Source: Doryteuthis pealeii (taxonomy: Eukaryota; Mollusca; Cephalopoda; Myopsida; Loliginidae). From it: 64,000 nt of DNA. Position 1 is the first letter of the stretch, and every line of letters starts with the position of its first letter. Location of the stretch: contig CM042145.1 of assembly GCA_023376005.1 (NCBI GenBank), forward strand, positions 61,583,228 to 61,647,227, given 5' to 3'. Both the position numbers and the translations under genes were made by a program. The notes beneath the pieces are model-generated. The model worked only from the letters and a program-made list of their open reading frames with translations, searched no databases and was not told where the DNA came from. Below, piece by piece: positions 18,596-29,225 of this stretch.

Positions 18596-20840
18596 ATGGA
18601 TCTATTCGACTGCGACCTCTTTTCGGACGATGGTTTTGATATTGACAAGCTGGGAGAAGACACGACCGAAGCCCTAATTAAGGATTTCAACACTATCTCA
18701 CCCGGCATAAAAACAACAGAACCTATTCCAACAGAAAAGGAGCCAGCAGGGATCGTGACCAGCCCCGAAGGGGCAAACCCCGTTCCAGATCAAAATGGAT
18801 CCAATGAGGGACCCGTAATGAACGAGGCCACGCCCGACCAAACAAAGAACGACGAGAAATCTCCGGCAACGGGTACCAATACCAGCCCATACCGAGTGGA
18901 GGCAACACCCGTAACCCCGGAGAATGCTGGCGCCCCGAGGGAAAAAGGCGAAGGAAGGGCAAAAAAAGGCCTGGTACCTCAACCAGCAATACCTGGTACC
19001 TCGAAAGATACTATGGAGTGGCCAACCTTTCCAAAAGCTTTAAAAGAGCTACTCCCCAAGGAAAACCTAAAGAAACAGCAAAAGCTCCAGCAAAGGCCCC
19101 TGAGCCGGCCAAGAAAACAAACTGGGGAAAAACAGTTCAAGGAACAGGATCCAGAGCCCCACAGGGCCAATTGGACCCAAAAATATAATGATCTGTTGGA
19201 GGGGAACAAAATTAAGCCCCTCCTCAGGCAGTTCAAAATTTGGAGCCACGGATCCTTTCTTTCATTAGCACGGAGGTGGTTTCAAGGAAATTGATCGGCC
19301 TCACAAAGGAGAGAATTTTGGACATTCTGCTGGCAAACAAGATCCCTGCTGAACACATAAGCAGAAGGAGGTTTGCCACGTGGGATGACCTCTTACCAAG
19401 CGAGGCTGAAGCAGTGAGGTCTGCAACAAAAAGCCTCTTCCATAAAGAGATAAAACTACAGCCTGAATATAAAGGAAAGAGCCGGACTCGGGTAACCCTG
19501 CACAACGTCCCCGCAGCTGTATCGGATGAACAATTGATGGCGATACTTAGTGGTTACGGGGAAGTAACAGCGAGTAACACCACGCTTAACAGAGGTGTAC
19601 GGTTGGCGAGTCCATCTTTTTAATGAATTTAAAAAAGGAGGGCTTTGAACGTATATTGGTCAGGAATGTTATCAAAGACCAAATCATCTCGGTTGTGGTG
19701 GAAGGGCGCAGACCTCACTGCTAGGATTGCCGGCAACAGGGGCACACCGCCAAAAACTGCCCTAAAAGGGCATCCGCGACGAGAACAAAGACAGTAGCAG
19801 CAGCGGGGACAATAAAAGCTGAGGCAGAACCCGGCGAGGAAGAAACTGGAAACCTCGCCTCTGTGAAAGCAACACCTGAGGCGGGCGAGGCTTGGATTGA
19901 GGTAAAGAGGAAAGACTCCTATGCTGGAATCATCGCTACCTCACCCGTCAAGGAACCTACACCAAAAAAAAGAACCCTAGCAAACAGGCTCCAGTGGTGG
20001 TCATCCCAAGGGAGCTGATGGATGCTGGAGTCAAAAGACGTATTTGTGCTGAGGGGGAGACGATTGACCGTAAAATAGCCGTCAGCCGAAAAAAGAAAAA
20101 GGCCCTGGACCCTGACACCAACACAGTGGCAAAGCCCACAACAGACACCACACCAAAAAATAACAAACCTACCCAATCCCCTACACCTTCATCCCAGCCC
20201 ACGGATTCACATACACAAAGCCCCGAATCTACCCCCCCCCTCAACTTAAAGAGAAAAGATCAACATCAAGATCACCTGCGAGATCGTCATCGTCGGAAAG
20301 ACAAACCCATCCACGGAGCCCGAAACGGGATCTGTTTCCTGAGAACCTATGCAGGGTGGAGCCCGATCAGGTTCAAAAATACCTGACAGTTCAATAGAAA
20401 AGAGCGTGGGCCCCACTCGTGTAATTGGACTCCGTGGATGGCAAATGGACTAATAATCCCTTGAACTTTAGGGATGCACCCTTAGTTACCACTTTCGTAC
20501 AGGAAGCCAGTGGCCATGCACTGGGTATATGGCGAACAATAGATGCGGCCGAAAAGGCCTTCTTGGGCTGGAAACTAGTTAACAGGGTGCATCCCTATTT
20601 TAGAAACATGAAACCTAAATGTAAGGGGAGGGTCCCCGTTTTTATGCACCCTTCCTTTTACAGGGCCTTAAAAATTAATTTTCCCCAGGATGTCGGCGGT
20701 ATTGCCAGAACGGATACCGTTACCAAGGAATTGGATAAGGGGAATCTTGGGCAAACCGTCGGCGTCCTTACTCGAGAGGACTTCTGCCAGTGGTGGACAC
20801 TGAATAAGGTAAGCGACAATAACTCTTCTTCTTGCCAGTA
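18596..20840 (+). pseudogene. Tx1-like LINE copy C: ORF1
   Basis: Longest open part 18,596-19,294 (MDLFDCDLFSDDGFDIDKLG), an acidic N-terminus followed by Pro/Thr-rich low-complexity sequence. A frame jump leads to 19,240-19,623 (RILSFISTEVVSRKLIGLTK, then RVTLHNVPAAVSDEQLMAIL: an RNA-recognition-like fold). The zinc knuckle near 19,712-19,770 reads RPHC, stop, DCRQQGHTAKNC, so the Trp codon of the knuckle is now a stop. The C-terminus is at 20,425-20,840 (NNPLNFRDAPLVTTFVQE; VFMHPSFYRALKINFP; REDFCQWWTLNKV). Same domain order as copy B. Confidence 0.8.
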
Positions 20841-20845
20841 TAAAT

Positions 20846-22130
20846 GGGAGGGGCTTGATGGACCCTTCAAGCGCTAGTCGTTTGAGGGAAGAACTCAAGT
20901 CTCTTGGCGTGGACGTCGCCGCGGTGCAGAAGACGCATTTCGTTTCAAGCGTGGATGACCGGGTGCTGGGTGGTAATCATTTCTATGAGGTCTATTCAGC
21001 ATTCGGTGATTCATGCAGTCGGGTGTGTCACTGCTAGTTAAAAGCAGTCTGGGGGCGGTGACTGACGTTGTTTATGCTGGCGCAAGTGGCAGGTTGATTG
21101 TGGCCGATATTGCCGTATCAAGCAATAAGTTCCGAGTGATCGCAGTTTATGCGCCTAATTGCGCAGTTTGGGTCGTACATGGCGTATTCAGGGCGGACAG
21201 TTTTAATGGGAGATTGGAATGCGATCCTTGATCCCAAATTAGACCGGAAGGGACGGGGAGCTAGTGGGTCGGCGTGGTTCGAAAGCAGCCTGCGCGATCT
21301 AATATAGCTCGCCCTCTGCTCCAATTAAATCATATTTGGACAGAGTGTTAGAAGAGCCGACGTCGACATTTTAGATTGTTCTGTGTTCCACCTATATGCG
21401 AATAGTGACCATAAATTGCTTACTGTCACTCTTCGCTTAAGCGATAGGCCTAGGCTGGTCTCTTACTGGAAGTTAAATACCTCAGTGCTGGGGGTACGTG
21501 ACTACCGTGAGAGGCTGGTTTTACTTATTAAGCGGGCGTTAGGTTATTGGGAATAGATGGTGGGCTGACCTTAAGTTTAGGATTAGGGACTTCACTATCA
21601 AATATTGCCAACGGCTCGCTCTAGATAAGGCAGCGAAAGTGAAGGCCATAGAAGATAAAATTTCCCGGGCGTTGGATGGGGGGATCCCCTAGAATTAAGT
21701 CTAGCTAGAGGAGACCTTGAGCGTGAGGCTAGCGAACGCTATCAGGGTTTCGTAGTTAGATCTAGGCTAAATAAAGTGTCCAACGAAGCCGTGAAATTGG
21801 ACACAGAAGTACGTCAGGAAGAGTTCAGAAGGTTCCTGGAACGGTACATCGGAAATGTTGAAACCCCGGACGGGCACAGCCTTCGTGCGGATCGTAAGAT
21901 GCGGGAAGCCTTTCGGGCGCATTTCCAGGAGCGATTTGCCCGGTTGCCGAACCTCCCGGTGCAGGAGTTCCACAACTATTTAGCCGACTTTCCCCACCTT
22001 AGGGAGGCGAAAGAATTACGGACTCTGAAGTCCGTGATGCATTAAAGCAGGCCGGCCTCAACAAAGCTCCGGGACTGGACGGTCTACCCTACGAGTTGTA
22101 CTTGAGGATGTCGCACATTTTTGTCCCTAT
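20846..22130 (+). pseudogene. Tx1-like LINE copy C: ORF2, truncated in RT
   Basis: The ORF2 start codon is ATA (ACAATAACTCTT where copies A and B have ATG). Endonuclease: LREELKSLGVDVAAVQKTHF (20,885), GVSLLVKSSLGAVTDVVYAG (21,016), VYAPNCA (21,147), an MGDWNAILDPKLD-like reading (21,207), SYLDRVL (21,330) and NSDHKLLTVTL with intact SDH (21,400). The endonuclease-RT linker runs 21,776-22,045 (SNEAVKLDTEVRQEEFRRFL...), then KAPGLDGLPYELYLRM at about 22,060-22,110. The copy stops at 22,130, just inside RT, next to the Jockey-like LINE. Compared with copy A, the endonuclease residues are better preserved here. Confidence 0.8.
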
Positions 22131-22194
22131 TTGAGTATAAAAGGAGACGGTTAGACAGTGGCGAGGTGGAAACACGACGGACTTAGTTTGTCAA

Positions 22195-22468
22195 AATTCT
22201 TCTCAAGCGTTACGTTGTCTTTGGCAGAATCAGGAACGTATGGTTAACAGAAGGTTAGTTTGGTTCCTTGAATCCAACAACCTATATACCAAACTCCCAA
22301 TGTGGCTTCAGAAGCCAAAAATCAGCAATGTATCATTTGGTCAGGTTAGAAACCTCCATAGAGAGGCAAACACCCAAAAACAATATCTTGTAGAAATATT
22401 CTTTGATCTCGAGAAGCCATACGAGACGACTTGGAAGTATGGTATCATGAAGGACCTACATAACATAG
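22195..22468 (+). pseudogene. Jockey-like LINE: RT N-terminal part
   Basis: ERMVNRRLVWFLESNNLYTK (22,232-22,290), then QVRNLHREANTQKQYLVEIF, then FDLEKPYETTWKYGIMKDLH. The FFDLEKAYDTTWKYGI block is RT motif A; here AYD has become PYE, so the catalytic Asp is changed. It is cut by an S-family element right after HNIG. RT resumes at 23,041, but 60 or so residues of the palm are missing between the two halves. Confidence 0.8.
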
Positions 22469-23040
22469 GTTAGGTTTGGTTTGGTTTACGGCATATCAAT
22501 ATCGGTGGGTCATTTAATGCCGACAAAGTTGTGAAATAAATTCATTCTTAATGCATAATACAATTTTGTTTATGAACTGATGTTTTCTATTTAACCCACA
22601 GGTGGGACCGTAACAGGTACTACCTCTCCGGGTCTGAGTGGACCAGGGATCAATGGTGATAAAGGGGTGATTCCCCAAACCTCCAAAACTGGAACCTCAC
22701 CATCAGATAGTTTAACGTCATTCCCAGGACATGTAGACCCGCAGCGATCGCGCTTCTAACACCTATATGATGAAAAGGGGTTTGAGCTTGCCATAAGGGC
22801 AATAGGGTTGGGGCAATCATATAGGTGCTAGGGCTTGATGTGACCAGCCGATTGACCGCCCGTCTAGCCCAAGATAGGGCCAAAGTGGAGTATTGCAAGT
22901 CATGAACTGCTCATCCACTTAGGTTCTATCCTCAAGCATCATGGGTCTCCACCCATGGCCAACAGGTGGCCCCATTTGGGGAGTCTTACCCCTCTGGAGA
23001 GATGCAGTCGGTGCATTCTAACGCCCCAGCCGACAGGGTG
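22469..23040 (-). repeat. S-family copy inside the Jockey-like LINE (subfamily A)
   Basis: Full-length-looking copy from GGTTTGGTTTGGTTTACGGC to CCCCAGCCGACAGGGTGG. It lies between RT motif A and the YVDD block of the LINE. No target duplication is seen, and a stretch of LINE is missing, so insertion was followed by or accompanied by a deletion of roughly 200 bp of LINE sequence. Confidence 0.85.
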
Positions 23041-24215
23041 GCCTGGAATTGATAGCTATTTATACGTTGATGACTTCTGCATAACATCAAGATCTAAATA
23101 CATGCGTACATCAGAGCGTTAATTACAACAATGCATCAACAAAATAAACAAATGGGCAATCATGAACGGCTTTAAAATTTCCAAAGCAAAAACACAATGT
23201 GTGCATTTTTGTCAATTAAGAAAAATGCACAACAATCCGAAATTAAAGCGGATCGGAAATTCCCGTCGTTGACCAATATAAATTCATCGGCATTATTTTT
23301 GACAAAAAACTTTCATCCCTCACTTAAAATATTTCAGAGATAAATGTAGCAAAGCAATGAAACTCCTCCGTGTAATAGCCCACACAGACTGGGGTGCAGA
23401 CCAGCTAACTCTACTAAAATTATATAGAACCTTAATCCGCTCAAAAATAGACTATGGCTGCTACATATATGGAGCAACCAGGAAATCCTACCTGAAATCA
23501 TTAAATAAAGTACACCATGAAGGATTGAGGGGCTTTTAGAATAACCCCAGTGGAGAGCCTTTACTCTGAAGCTTATGAACCACCACTAAAACTTAGTAAG
23601 TATTGTAGACCTAATTTTATAAATCTATGCTAAAATCAAATCACTTCCAACCAATCTGGCTCATGACTGCATTTTCAACCCCAAACCCTATTTAACCAAA
23701 AAGAAAAGGCCATAAAAACATTTGAACTCCGCATGAAACCCATACTGAAAGATGCGGACATCAAACAAACATCCATGATACCGTACAGCTGAGCGCACCC
23801 CCTGGCTTCTTAAACAGCCAGTAGTGATCCTTGATCTAAGCAAACTCACTAAAAAGAATACTCACCCCTTAATCTATCACGAGAAACTCCACAACATTCA
23901 GGGAAAATATCCTAACTGCTCACATATCTATACAGATGGCAAAACCATGAAAATATTCCTTCCCAAAGAAGCCTCCATATTTACTAAGGCCAGTGCAATA
24001 GATATAGCACTTAACATTGTCTCAACTAGCAACTCGAAAAGATTCATTATTCATTCAGACTCCATTTCTGTTCTACAATCTATTAAAAGTAGAAAACTGG
24101 ATAACCCTCTAATCACTAAACTTTTAAACAAACTTAACTCCATTAGCCATAGCAAGAAATTGATATTCTGCTGGATTCCAAGCCATATAGGAATCCAGAG
24201 AAATGATTAGCTAAA
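23041..24215 (+). pseudogene. Jockey-like LINE: RT C-terminal part and RNase H
   Basis: Restarts with GIDSYLYVDDFCITSRSKYM (23,046-23,105; the YVDD catalytic box intact), INKWAIMNGFKISKAKTQCV, then KAMKLLRVIAHTDWGADQLT (23,354) and SKIDYGCYIYGATRKSYLKS. After a damaged linker, 23,824-24,210 gives VILDLSKLTKKNTHP, HIYTDGKT (RNase H first Asp), IHSDSISVLQSIKS and IFCWIPSHIGIQRND. This is the RNase H domain of Jockey/I-type LINEs; a stretch after TDGK is deleted. The enzyme would reverse-transcribe its own RNA from a nicked target. Confidence 0.85.
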
Positions 24216-24712
24216 TCTGCACTTGACATGATACCAGACAAAAATTACAAAATACCATACAGTGATCTTAAACCAAAAGTCAAGCAAATAATGACAATCA
24301 AATGGCAGCAACTATGGGATGAAAATCCCCACAACAAACTCTACAAACTACAGCCCAACTTAAAATAAAGGACAGCTGATCCTAGTAATATCAGAAGAGA
24401 AGAAACCACTATCACCTGGCTACGCATTGGCCACACTAGATGAACCTCCACCTAAATGTTCATGTGGAAACCGGTATACAATAAAACATTCTGATTTAAT
24501 GCACACACCTCTCCCACACTCGAAGAAAGTTCTACAATGTTGACAGCATGGACAAACTATTTGGAAAAATAGATCCCAAGAGGATATTAAACCTTTTGAA
24601 AAGAACCGGCCTCTTATCAAGGATGTAAGTTCATAGACCTACAAAAATTACCCACTCTCTTGATGTTAAAATTCTCAACAGAAAACTTGATTACAGCAAA
24701 TAAACCCCTATA
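24216..24712 (+). pseudogene. Jockey-like LINE: C-terminal remnant and 3' UTR
   Basis: Frame-shifted traces of the post-RNase H region, for example WLRIGHTR near 24,418-24,440 and KCSCGNRYTIKH near 24,457-24,490 (a C-x-C-H zinc-knuckle relic), then ILNLLKRTGLL (24,577-24,612). The 3' UTR follows and runs into the stem-loop tail. Confidence 0.65.
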
Positions 24713-24796
24713 CATTTTTGAATACCTAATTACCAATAGAAGTATTCGGCATAAAATAACCCAAGGGGTTGACATGCCGTAAAACCCAACCAACCC
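24713..24796 (+). repeat. 3' stem-loop tail of the Jockey-like LINE, shared with S family
   Basis: Reads CATTTTTGAATACCTAATTA, then CCAATAGAAGTATTCGGCAT, AAAATAACCCAAGGGGTTGA and CATGCCGTAAAACCCAACC. The same run is the 3' end of S subfamily C (44,966-45,052; antisense 63,418-63,500), with about two differences from the latter over some 80 bases, and sequences diverge upstream. CGGCAT...ATGCCG and ACCC...GGGT can pair as a stem-loop, followed by (ACC/CCAA) repeats. In known SINE/LINE pairs the shared 3' end is what the LINE reverse transcriptase recognises. Confidence 0.75.
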
Positions 24797-24824
24797 AAGA
24801 TAAAATGCAAAAATGTAAGTACTG

Positions 24825-25065
24825 ATTATCTGTTGTCACTTATGTGTCGTTACCTCAGCGAAATAATGGACCATTTCGTTTTTATTATAAAGAAAGAGAA
24901 GAAAAGGGACATACTATACAGAACAAATATAAGAAAGAGTAAGGGAAAGATAGAGATTGTGTGGGTGCACAGAAGCGATAACGCTTATGTTTCAATCGAA
25001 CATAAGAAAAAAAAGTGTAATTAAGAATTTTATACTTTTTACATATTGAACTATTTATCAATAGC
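24825..25065 (+). repeat. R2-family dispersed repeat (partial)
   Basis: Shares with 40,607-41,060 the blocks TCAGCGAAATAATGGACCATTTCGTTT-like, AAGAAAG, AGAAGCGATAACGCT(T/A)AT, TTTCAATCGAACA(T)AA and AATTTTATACTTTTT...ATATTG. No coding content. The purine-rich middle and AT-rich flanks recur in five copies in the window. Confidence 0.65.
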
Positions 25066-25069
25066 TATT

Positions 25070-25230
25070 CGGTTTAGCTCAGTCAGTAGAACGTCAGAGT
25101 AGAAACCACAAGGTTCCTGGTTCGATACTGACCCTCGTCAACTCAGCCTGTGAGGAGCTGATGGTAGGTGTGGTGCTCCACCTCAGACACCAACATCTCC
25201 TTGGTCTAGCACTAGTGAGGCTATGCCAAC
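25070..25230 (+). repeat. tRNA-derived SINE (plus strand)
   Basis: GGTTTAGCTCAGTCAGTAGA matches Pol III box A (TRGYNNARNNG), and GGTTCCTGGTTCGATACTGA contains box B (GTTCGATAC). Spacing is tRNA-like, but pairing of arms is poor (GTCAGAGTAGAAACCACAAGG in the anticodon region). It is followed by an unrelated body reading AGGAGCTGATGGTAGGTGTG. This is the usual composite structure of a tRNA-SINE. The 3' end is not clear. Confidence 0.65.
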
Positions 25231-25239
25231 GACTTTATT

Positions 25240-25655
25240 AAATGTTTATATTATCTTTTCAGATTCGACACTAATTTCTAAATTCACTCTGCGTGTAATG
25301 AAATACTTGTCTTATTGAAGAAAAAATAAATAAATACTTGGTTGAAAGTCTCACTTCCTATTCACTTTCTTTGGAATTGAAAGAGTTAATACAAAATTCA
25401 ATTTATCAGAATAAATCTCTTGAAGGAAAACTTAAACCTGTGAATAGATCATACAATAAAGATTTGAAGTGTCTCTCGTCTCACCATAAAAAGATGGCGA
25501 GGTAATGTCGGCCACATAGAGCAAGATATTGATTGCAGATATCTGTTTTGACAGGTAAATCAAGAAATATTTTATTTCTTTTCCTTGTCTTTTATTACTT
25601 CTGAAATTTGTTAGTTGAATCGTATAATAAATAAAATGTACATTTTGCAATTATT
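25240..25655. other. unannotated AT-rich stretch
   Basis: No gene, RNA or repeat recognised. Confidence 0.4.
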
Positions 25656-25661
25656 TTTTCT

Positions 25662-26091
25662 TTTCTTTTACGGCATATCAACCTTAGTGGGTCATTTAAT
25701 GCTGATAAAGTTTTGAAATAAATTCATTCTTAATGGATATTCAGTTTTGTCTATAAACAGTTTTTTTCTCTATTTAACCGATGTGACCCTAACGGGTACT
25801 ACCAAGCAGAGCAATGGTGATGAAGAGGTGCTCCACATTCCCCAAACCTAGAACCTCACCATCAGAGAGTATGACCAGCCGATTGATCGGAGGAGGCCTC
25901 ACTAACCGTCCGTATAGCCCAAGAATGAGCCAAAGTGTAGTTCTGCAGTTCATGGACTGCTCAACCACCTGTGTTCTATCCTTAAGCATCAAGGGTCGCC
26001 ACCCACGGCTAACAGATGGCCCCATTGGAGGAGTCTTACCCCTCTGCAGAGGTGCAGTCGGTGCATTCTAACGCCCCAGCCGACAGGGCGA
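25662..26091 (-). repeat. S-family copy (subfamily A) with internal deletion
   Basis: Tail TTTTCTTTTACGGCATATCA; the body lacks the middle portion (CATCAGAGAG joins directly to TATGACCAGCCGATTGATCG) and resumes to GCCCCAGCCGACAGGGCG. The deleted part includes the long CTAGCACC inverted repeat. Confidence 0.8.
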
Positions 26092-26455
26092 GTAAAATAG
26101 TTGAAATTAACTAGAATTTGGAATGACGTGAAAGGTTGATCAGTTGGCTTCTGATTGGTCAATGAGTGTCAGCAAGGGGAAGAGTGAACGGGAGATAGAG
26201 AAAAAGAACAGAAAATGCCAGCCCAGCAACAGATCCAGAATACCAGCAACTCCGATCCAGAATAGCAGGTTCGAAAAATATCAAATACCACAGATCCAGA
26301 TAAGTAGAGAAACTACATACTCGTTTAATTAGACACCACGTCACATATGCAAATTTAATTACCTTACATAGACACATTAAATAGAACCAAGCACGTGACA
26401 TAATTTGATTACTAATGACCTTTTCACATCTACAACTCCTTAAATTATCACATTA
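26092..26455. other. unannotated stretch
   Basis: No gene or repeat recognised. A run of CCAGATCC(AG/AC)AA-like short repeats lies near 26,230-26,300. Confidence 0.35.
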
Positions 26456-26458
26456 TAT

Positions 26459-26815
26459 AACGACTGCACCTCTGCAGAGGAGTAAGACACCCCCCCCCCC
26501 CATAGGGCCACCTATTGTCCAAGATGCTCAAGAATTGGTGGCTGAGTAGTAGTACAACCAAAATACGTCACCTGATCAGGTTAGGCCATATTGAAGGAAG
26601 AAACGTAAATATTTTTTAACTTATTTTTATTTTTTATCATCACCATTTCTCCCTGGTCCACTGACCCGGAATGGTAGTACCTGTTAGGGTCCCATCTATG
26701 GGTTAAATAGAAATATGTATTTATAAAAAAATTGTATTATCCATAAGAATTGATTTATTTCAAAACTTTTCGGCATTAAATGACCCACTGAGGTTGATAT
26801 TAAAACAAAACAAAC
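26459..26815 (+). repeat. S-family copy (subfamily A), sense orientation, internally deleted
   Basis: Starts ACGACTGCACCTCTGCAGAG, loses the middle, and continues from CTCCCTGGTCCACTGACCCG through GGGTCCCATCTATGGGTTAA to GGCATTAAATGACCCACTGA and the tail ATTAAAACAAAACAAACAC. Confidence 0.75.
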
Positions 26816-26913
26816 ACTTTATTTTCAATCTCGTAAACAAAGAGTTGTTACAAGAAAAGCAGTTACTTCAAAGATCAAATTATCCGATTGGGGAAGAAGT
26901 CCGGTTTTTTTTG

Positions 26914-26946
<33 letters not shown>

Positions 26947-27475
26947 CAGGGGTCAGTTTTTTTAAATATTTTTTAGCATAATTCTGTATCATGGTTCTTT
27001 TACTAAAACACTCTCGCATAAAAATCATCTGATATAATTATTCAGACTTATCTTTATGGAAAAGTAAAAATCGTTTTTTGTCAGTTCATTTTTTCATATA
27101 ATAAAGAAGAACTTGTAAAGAAATATTTTCCCTAATATATTTTAGGAAAAAACTATTTCAGACATATTTTCATCAAAATCAATTATGGAAGTTTTCGTAA
27201 AAATCGGGCCATTAATTGATTTTTCATAGAATTTTTAAAAATCCTCTCGTCATAACTTGTTTTTCGTTCATAATTTTCATTATTTCCGTAAGCTGAAAAA
27301 AAAAATTTTAATCAGTTTTTTAATGTTTCTTTTGAATAGACAAAAAAAAGATAATATAAACCTGTAAGTTTAATTTTGTTAAATATGGGGGGGGGGTAAA
27401 TTTCGCAGGGAAAATTGGTATCCGAGAAGTCAGTAAACCCAGTTGCCTTAATGATCATGTGACTATCAATCTTCC
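26816..27475. other. AT-rich stretch with long poly-T
   Basis: Contains a T-run of about 37 bases broken by one G (26,905-26,942) and a G-run near 27,388-27,396. No coding or repeat content recognised. Confidence 0.5.
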
Positions 27476-27650
27476 ACTTTGGTCCTTACTGGGCTAAATG
27501 GGTAGTCGGACAGGTCCGCACCGAACAATCGGCTGACTGCGTCAAGACCTATCAACTATATGCTAAGTACAGTTTGAAGAATACGGTTAGAGACGTGGCA
27601 AGCACCAACATTTTTACCATATAGGTGCTAGAAGGCGGTGGCAGAGGGTC
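27476..27650 (+). repeat. S-family fragment (sense)
   Basis: Blocks ACTTTGGTCCTTACTGGGCT, CAATCGGCTGACTGCGTCAA and CCATATAGGTGCTAGAAGGC are diverged S body sequence in sense orientation. Old copy. Confidence 0.55.
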
Positions 27651-27711
27651 ATTTGCGTGGAGAGAATAGAACTTAGCACCCTACTACTTAACAGTGATCA
27701 AAAGTATTGAG

Positions 27712-28600
27712 TTGGTTGGATTTTACGGCATGTCAGCCCATGTTGGGTTATTTTATACCGAAGACGTTTTATTTTATTCATTCTTGATTGGTAATCAAAT
27801 TTAAAAACTCAATGAGTTTTTAAAAAGTATTTTCTATTCAGCACACAGATGGAACTGGGAGTAATAGTGATGAAGGGGAACTCCACATTACCCAGAACTC
27901 CTGAATTGGAACTTCCCAGAGTTTCTTTGTTTTGTTTTACGGCATATCAACCTCAGTGGGTCATTTAATGCCGACTAAGTTGTGAAATTAATTCATTCTT
28001 AATGCATAATACAATTTTGTTTATCAATTCCTGTTTTTCTATTTAACCCGTAGATTGGACCCTAACAGGTACTACCACTCCGGGTCAGAGTGGACCAGGG
28101 AGCAATGGTTATGAAGGGGTGCTCCACATTCCCCAAACCTCCAAAACTGGAACCTCACCATCAGATAGAGTTTAACGTCATTCCCAGGACATGTAGACCC
28201 TCAGTCACCGCCTTCTAGCACCATATGATAAAAAGGATTGGGGCTTGCCATAAGGCAATAGGGTTGGGAAAATCACAGGTGCTAGCTTGACATGACCAGC
28301 CGATTGATCGGAGGGGGCCTCTCCGACCGCCCGTCTAGCCCAATATAGGGCCAAAGTGGAGTATTGTAAGTCATGGACAACAGGTGGCCCCATTGGGGGA
28401 GTCTTACCACTCTACAGAGGTGCAGTTTGTGCATTCTAACACCCCAGCCGACAGGGAGTGTTGCATGTCCGACTGTTAATCCACCCGGATTCCGTCCTTA
28501 AGCTTCACGGGTCGCCATCCACGACCAACAGGAGGCCCCATTTGGGGGGTTCTTACCCCTCTGCAGAGGTACAGAGTGTATTCTAAAGCCCCAGTCGACA
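27712..28600 (-). repeat. S-family copy (subfamily B) holding a nested A copy
   Basis: Outer part 27,712-27,916: GAGTTGGTTGGATTTTACGG, ATGTCAGCCCATGTTGGGTT. A complete subfamily A copy (27,917-28,457) follows, and outer sequence resumes as GAGTGTTGCATGTCC...GCCCCAGTCGACAGGGC (to about 28,600). Only GAGT repeats at the junctions, and part of the outer body is missing, so insertion plus deletion is likely. Confidence 0.75.
27917..28457 (-). repeat. S-family copy (subfamily A) nested in a B copy
   Basis: TTCTTTGTTTTGTTTTACGG to ACCCCAGCCGACAGG, all landmarks present. Confidence 0.8.
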
Positions 28601-28609
28601 GGGCTATGT

Positions 28610-28900
28610 TCATGTTTATCCGGTTGGTCTGAAAAATGTCACTGAATTTTGATCTGAAATTTTCAAATAATTCAGTAACTATGTTTGCACTAATAACCAC
28701 GTGTCAGGCTAGAAAATCTATTGATACATTCTCATTGTTCCTCCCTTTCACGTCATTAGAAATAATTATTTTGTAATGTACAACAACTGCCAATACTATG
28801 ATATGAAAATTGGGTTTGTTTTATATAATGAACAGTGACCTTTCTTTCTGTCCTTTCCTACAAACACACATTTTTTTTTCATTTGAAAGTAACATCTGTC
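28610..28900. other. unannotated AT-rich stretch
   Basis: Nothing recognised. Confidence 0.4.
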
Positions 28901-28904
28901 CGGA

Positions 28905-29220
28905 CTCATCCTAGCAGATATTTGGTCGCACCCCAAGTGTTGGTTGGGTTATTTCACCAGATACAATGTTTTCTATAGTTCTTAGAATAAAATAAAAACT
29001 AACAGGATCTGTGAATATACCACAGTATGATAATTTAATTATTGCTAAATAGTCCAATATGTAAAAAGTATAATCATGACAAATTTCATTTTCTCCTTTT
29101 CATTATTTCCGATTAAAACAGAATAGCATTATCGCTTCCGCATTCTCCCTCCTCTCTTCCCCTACTTTCTCATTTTTCTGTGTAGCATGTCCTTTCTTCC
29201 CTTGTCTTTATAAAAACGGA
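28905..29220 (-). repeat. R2-family dispersed repeat (antisense)
   Basis: AGTATGATAATTTAATTATT, CCAATATGTAAAAAGTATAA, then CATTATCGCTTCCGCATTCT and TGTGTAGCATGTCCTTTCTT, in the reverse order of the plus-strand copies. Confidence 0.65.
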
Positions 29221-29225
29221 AAGGT

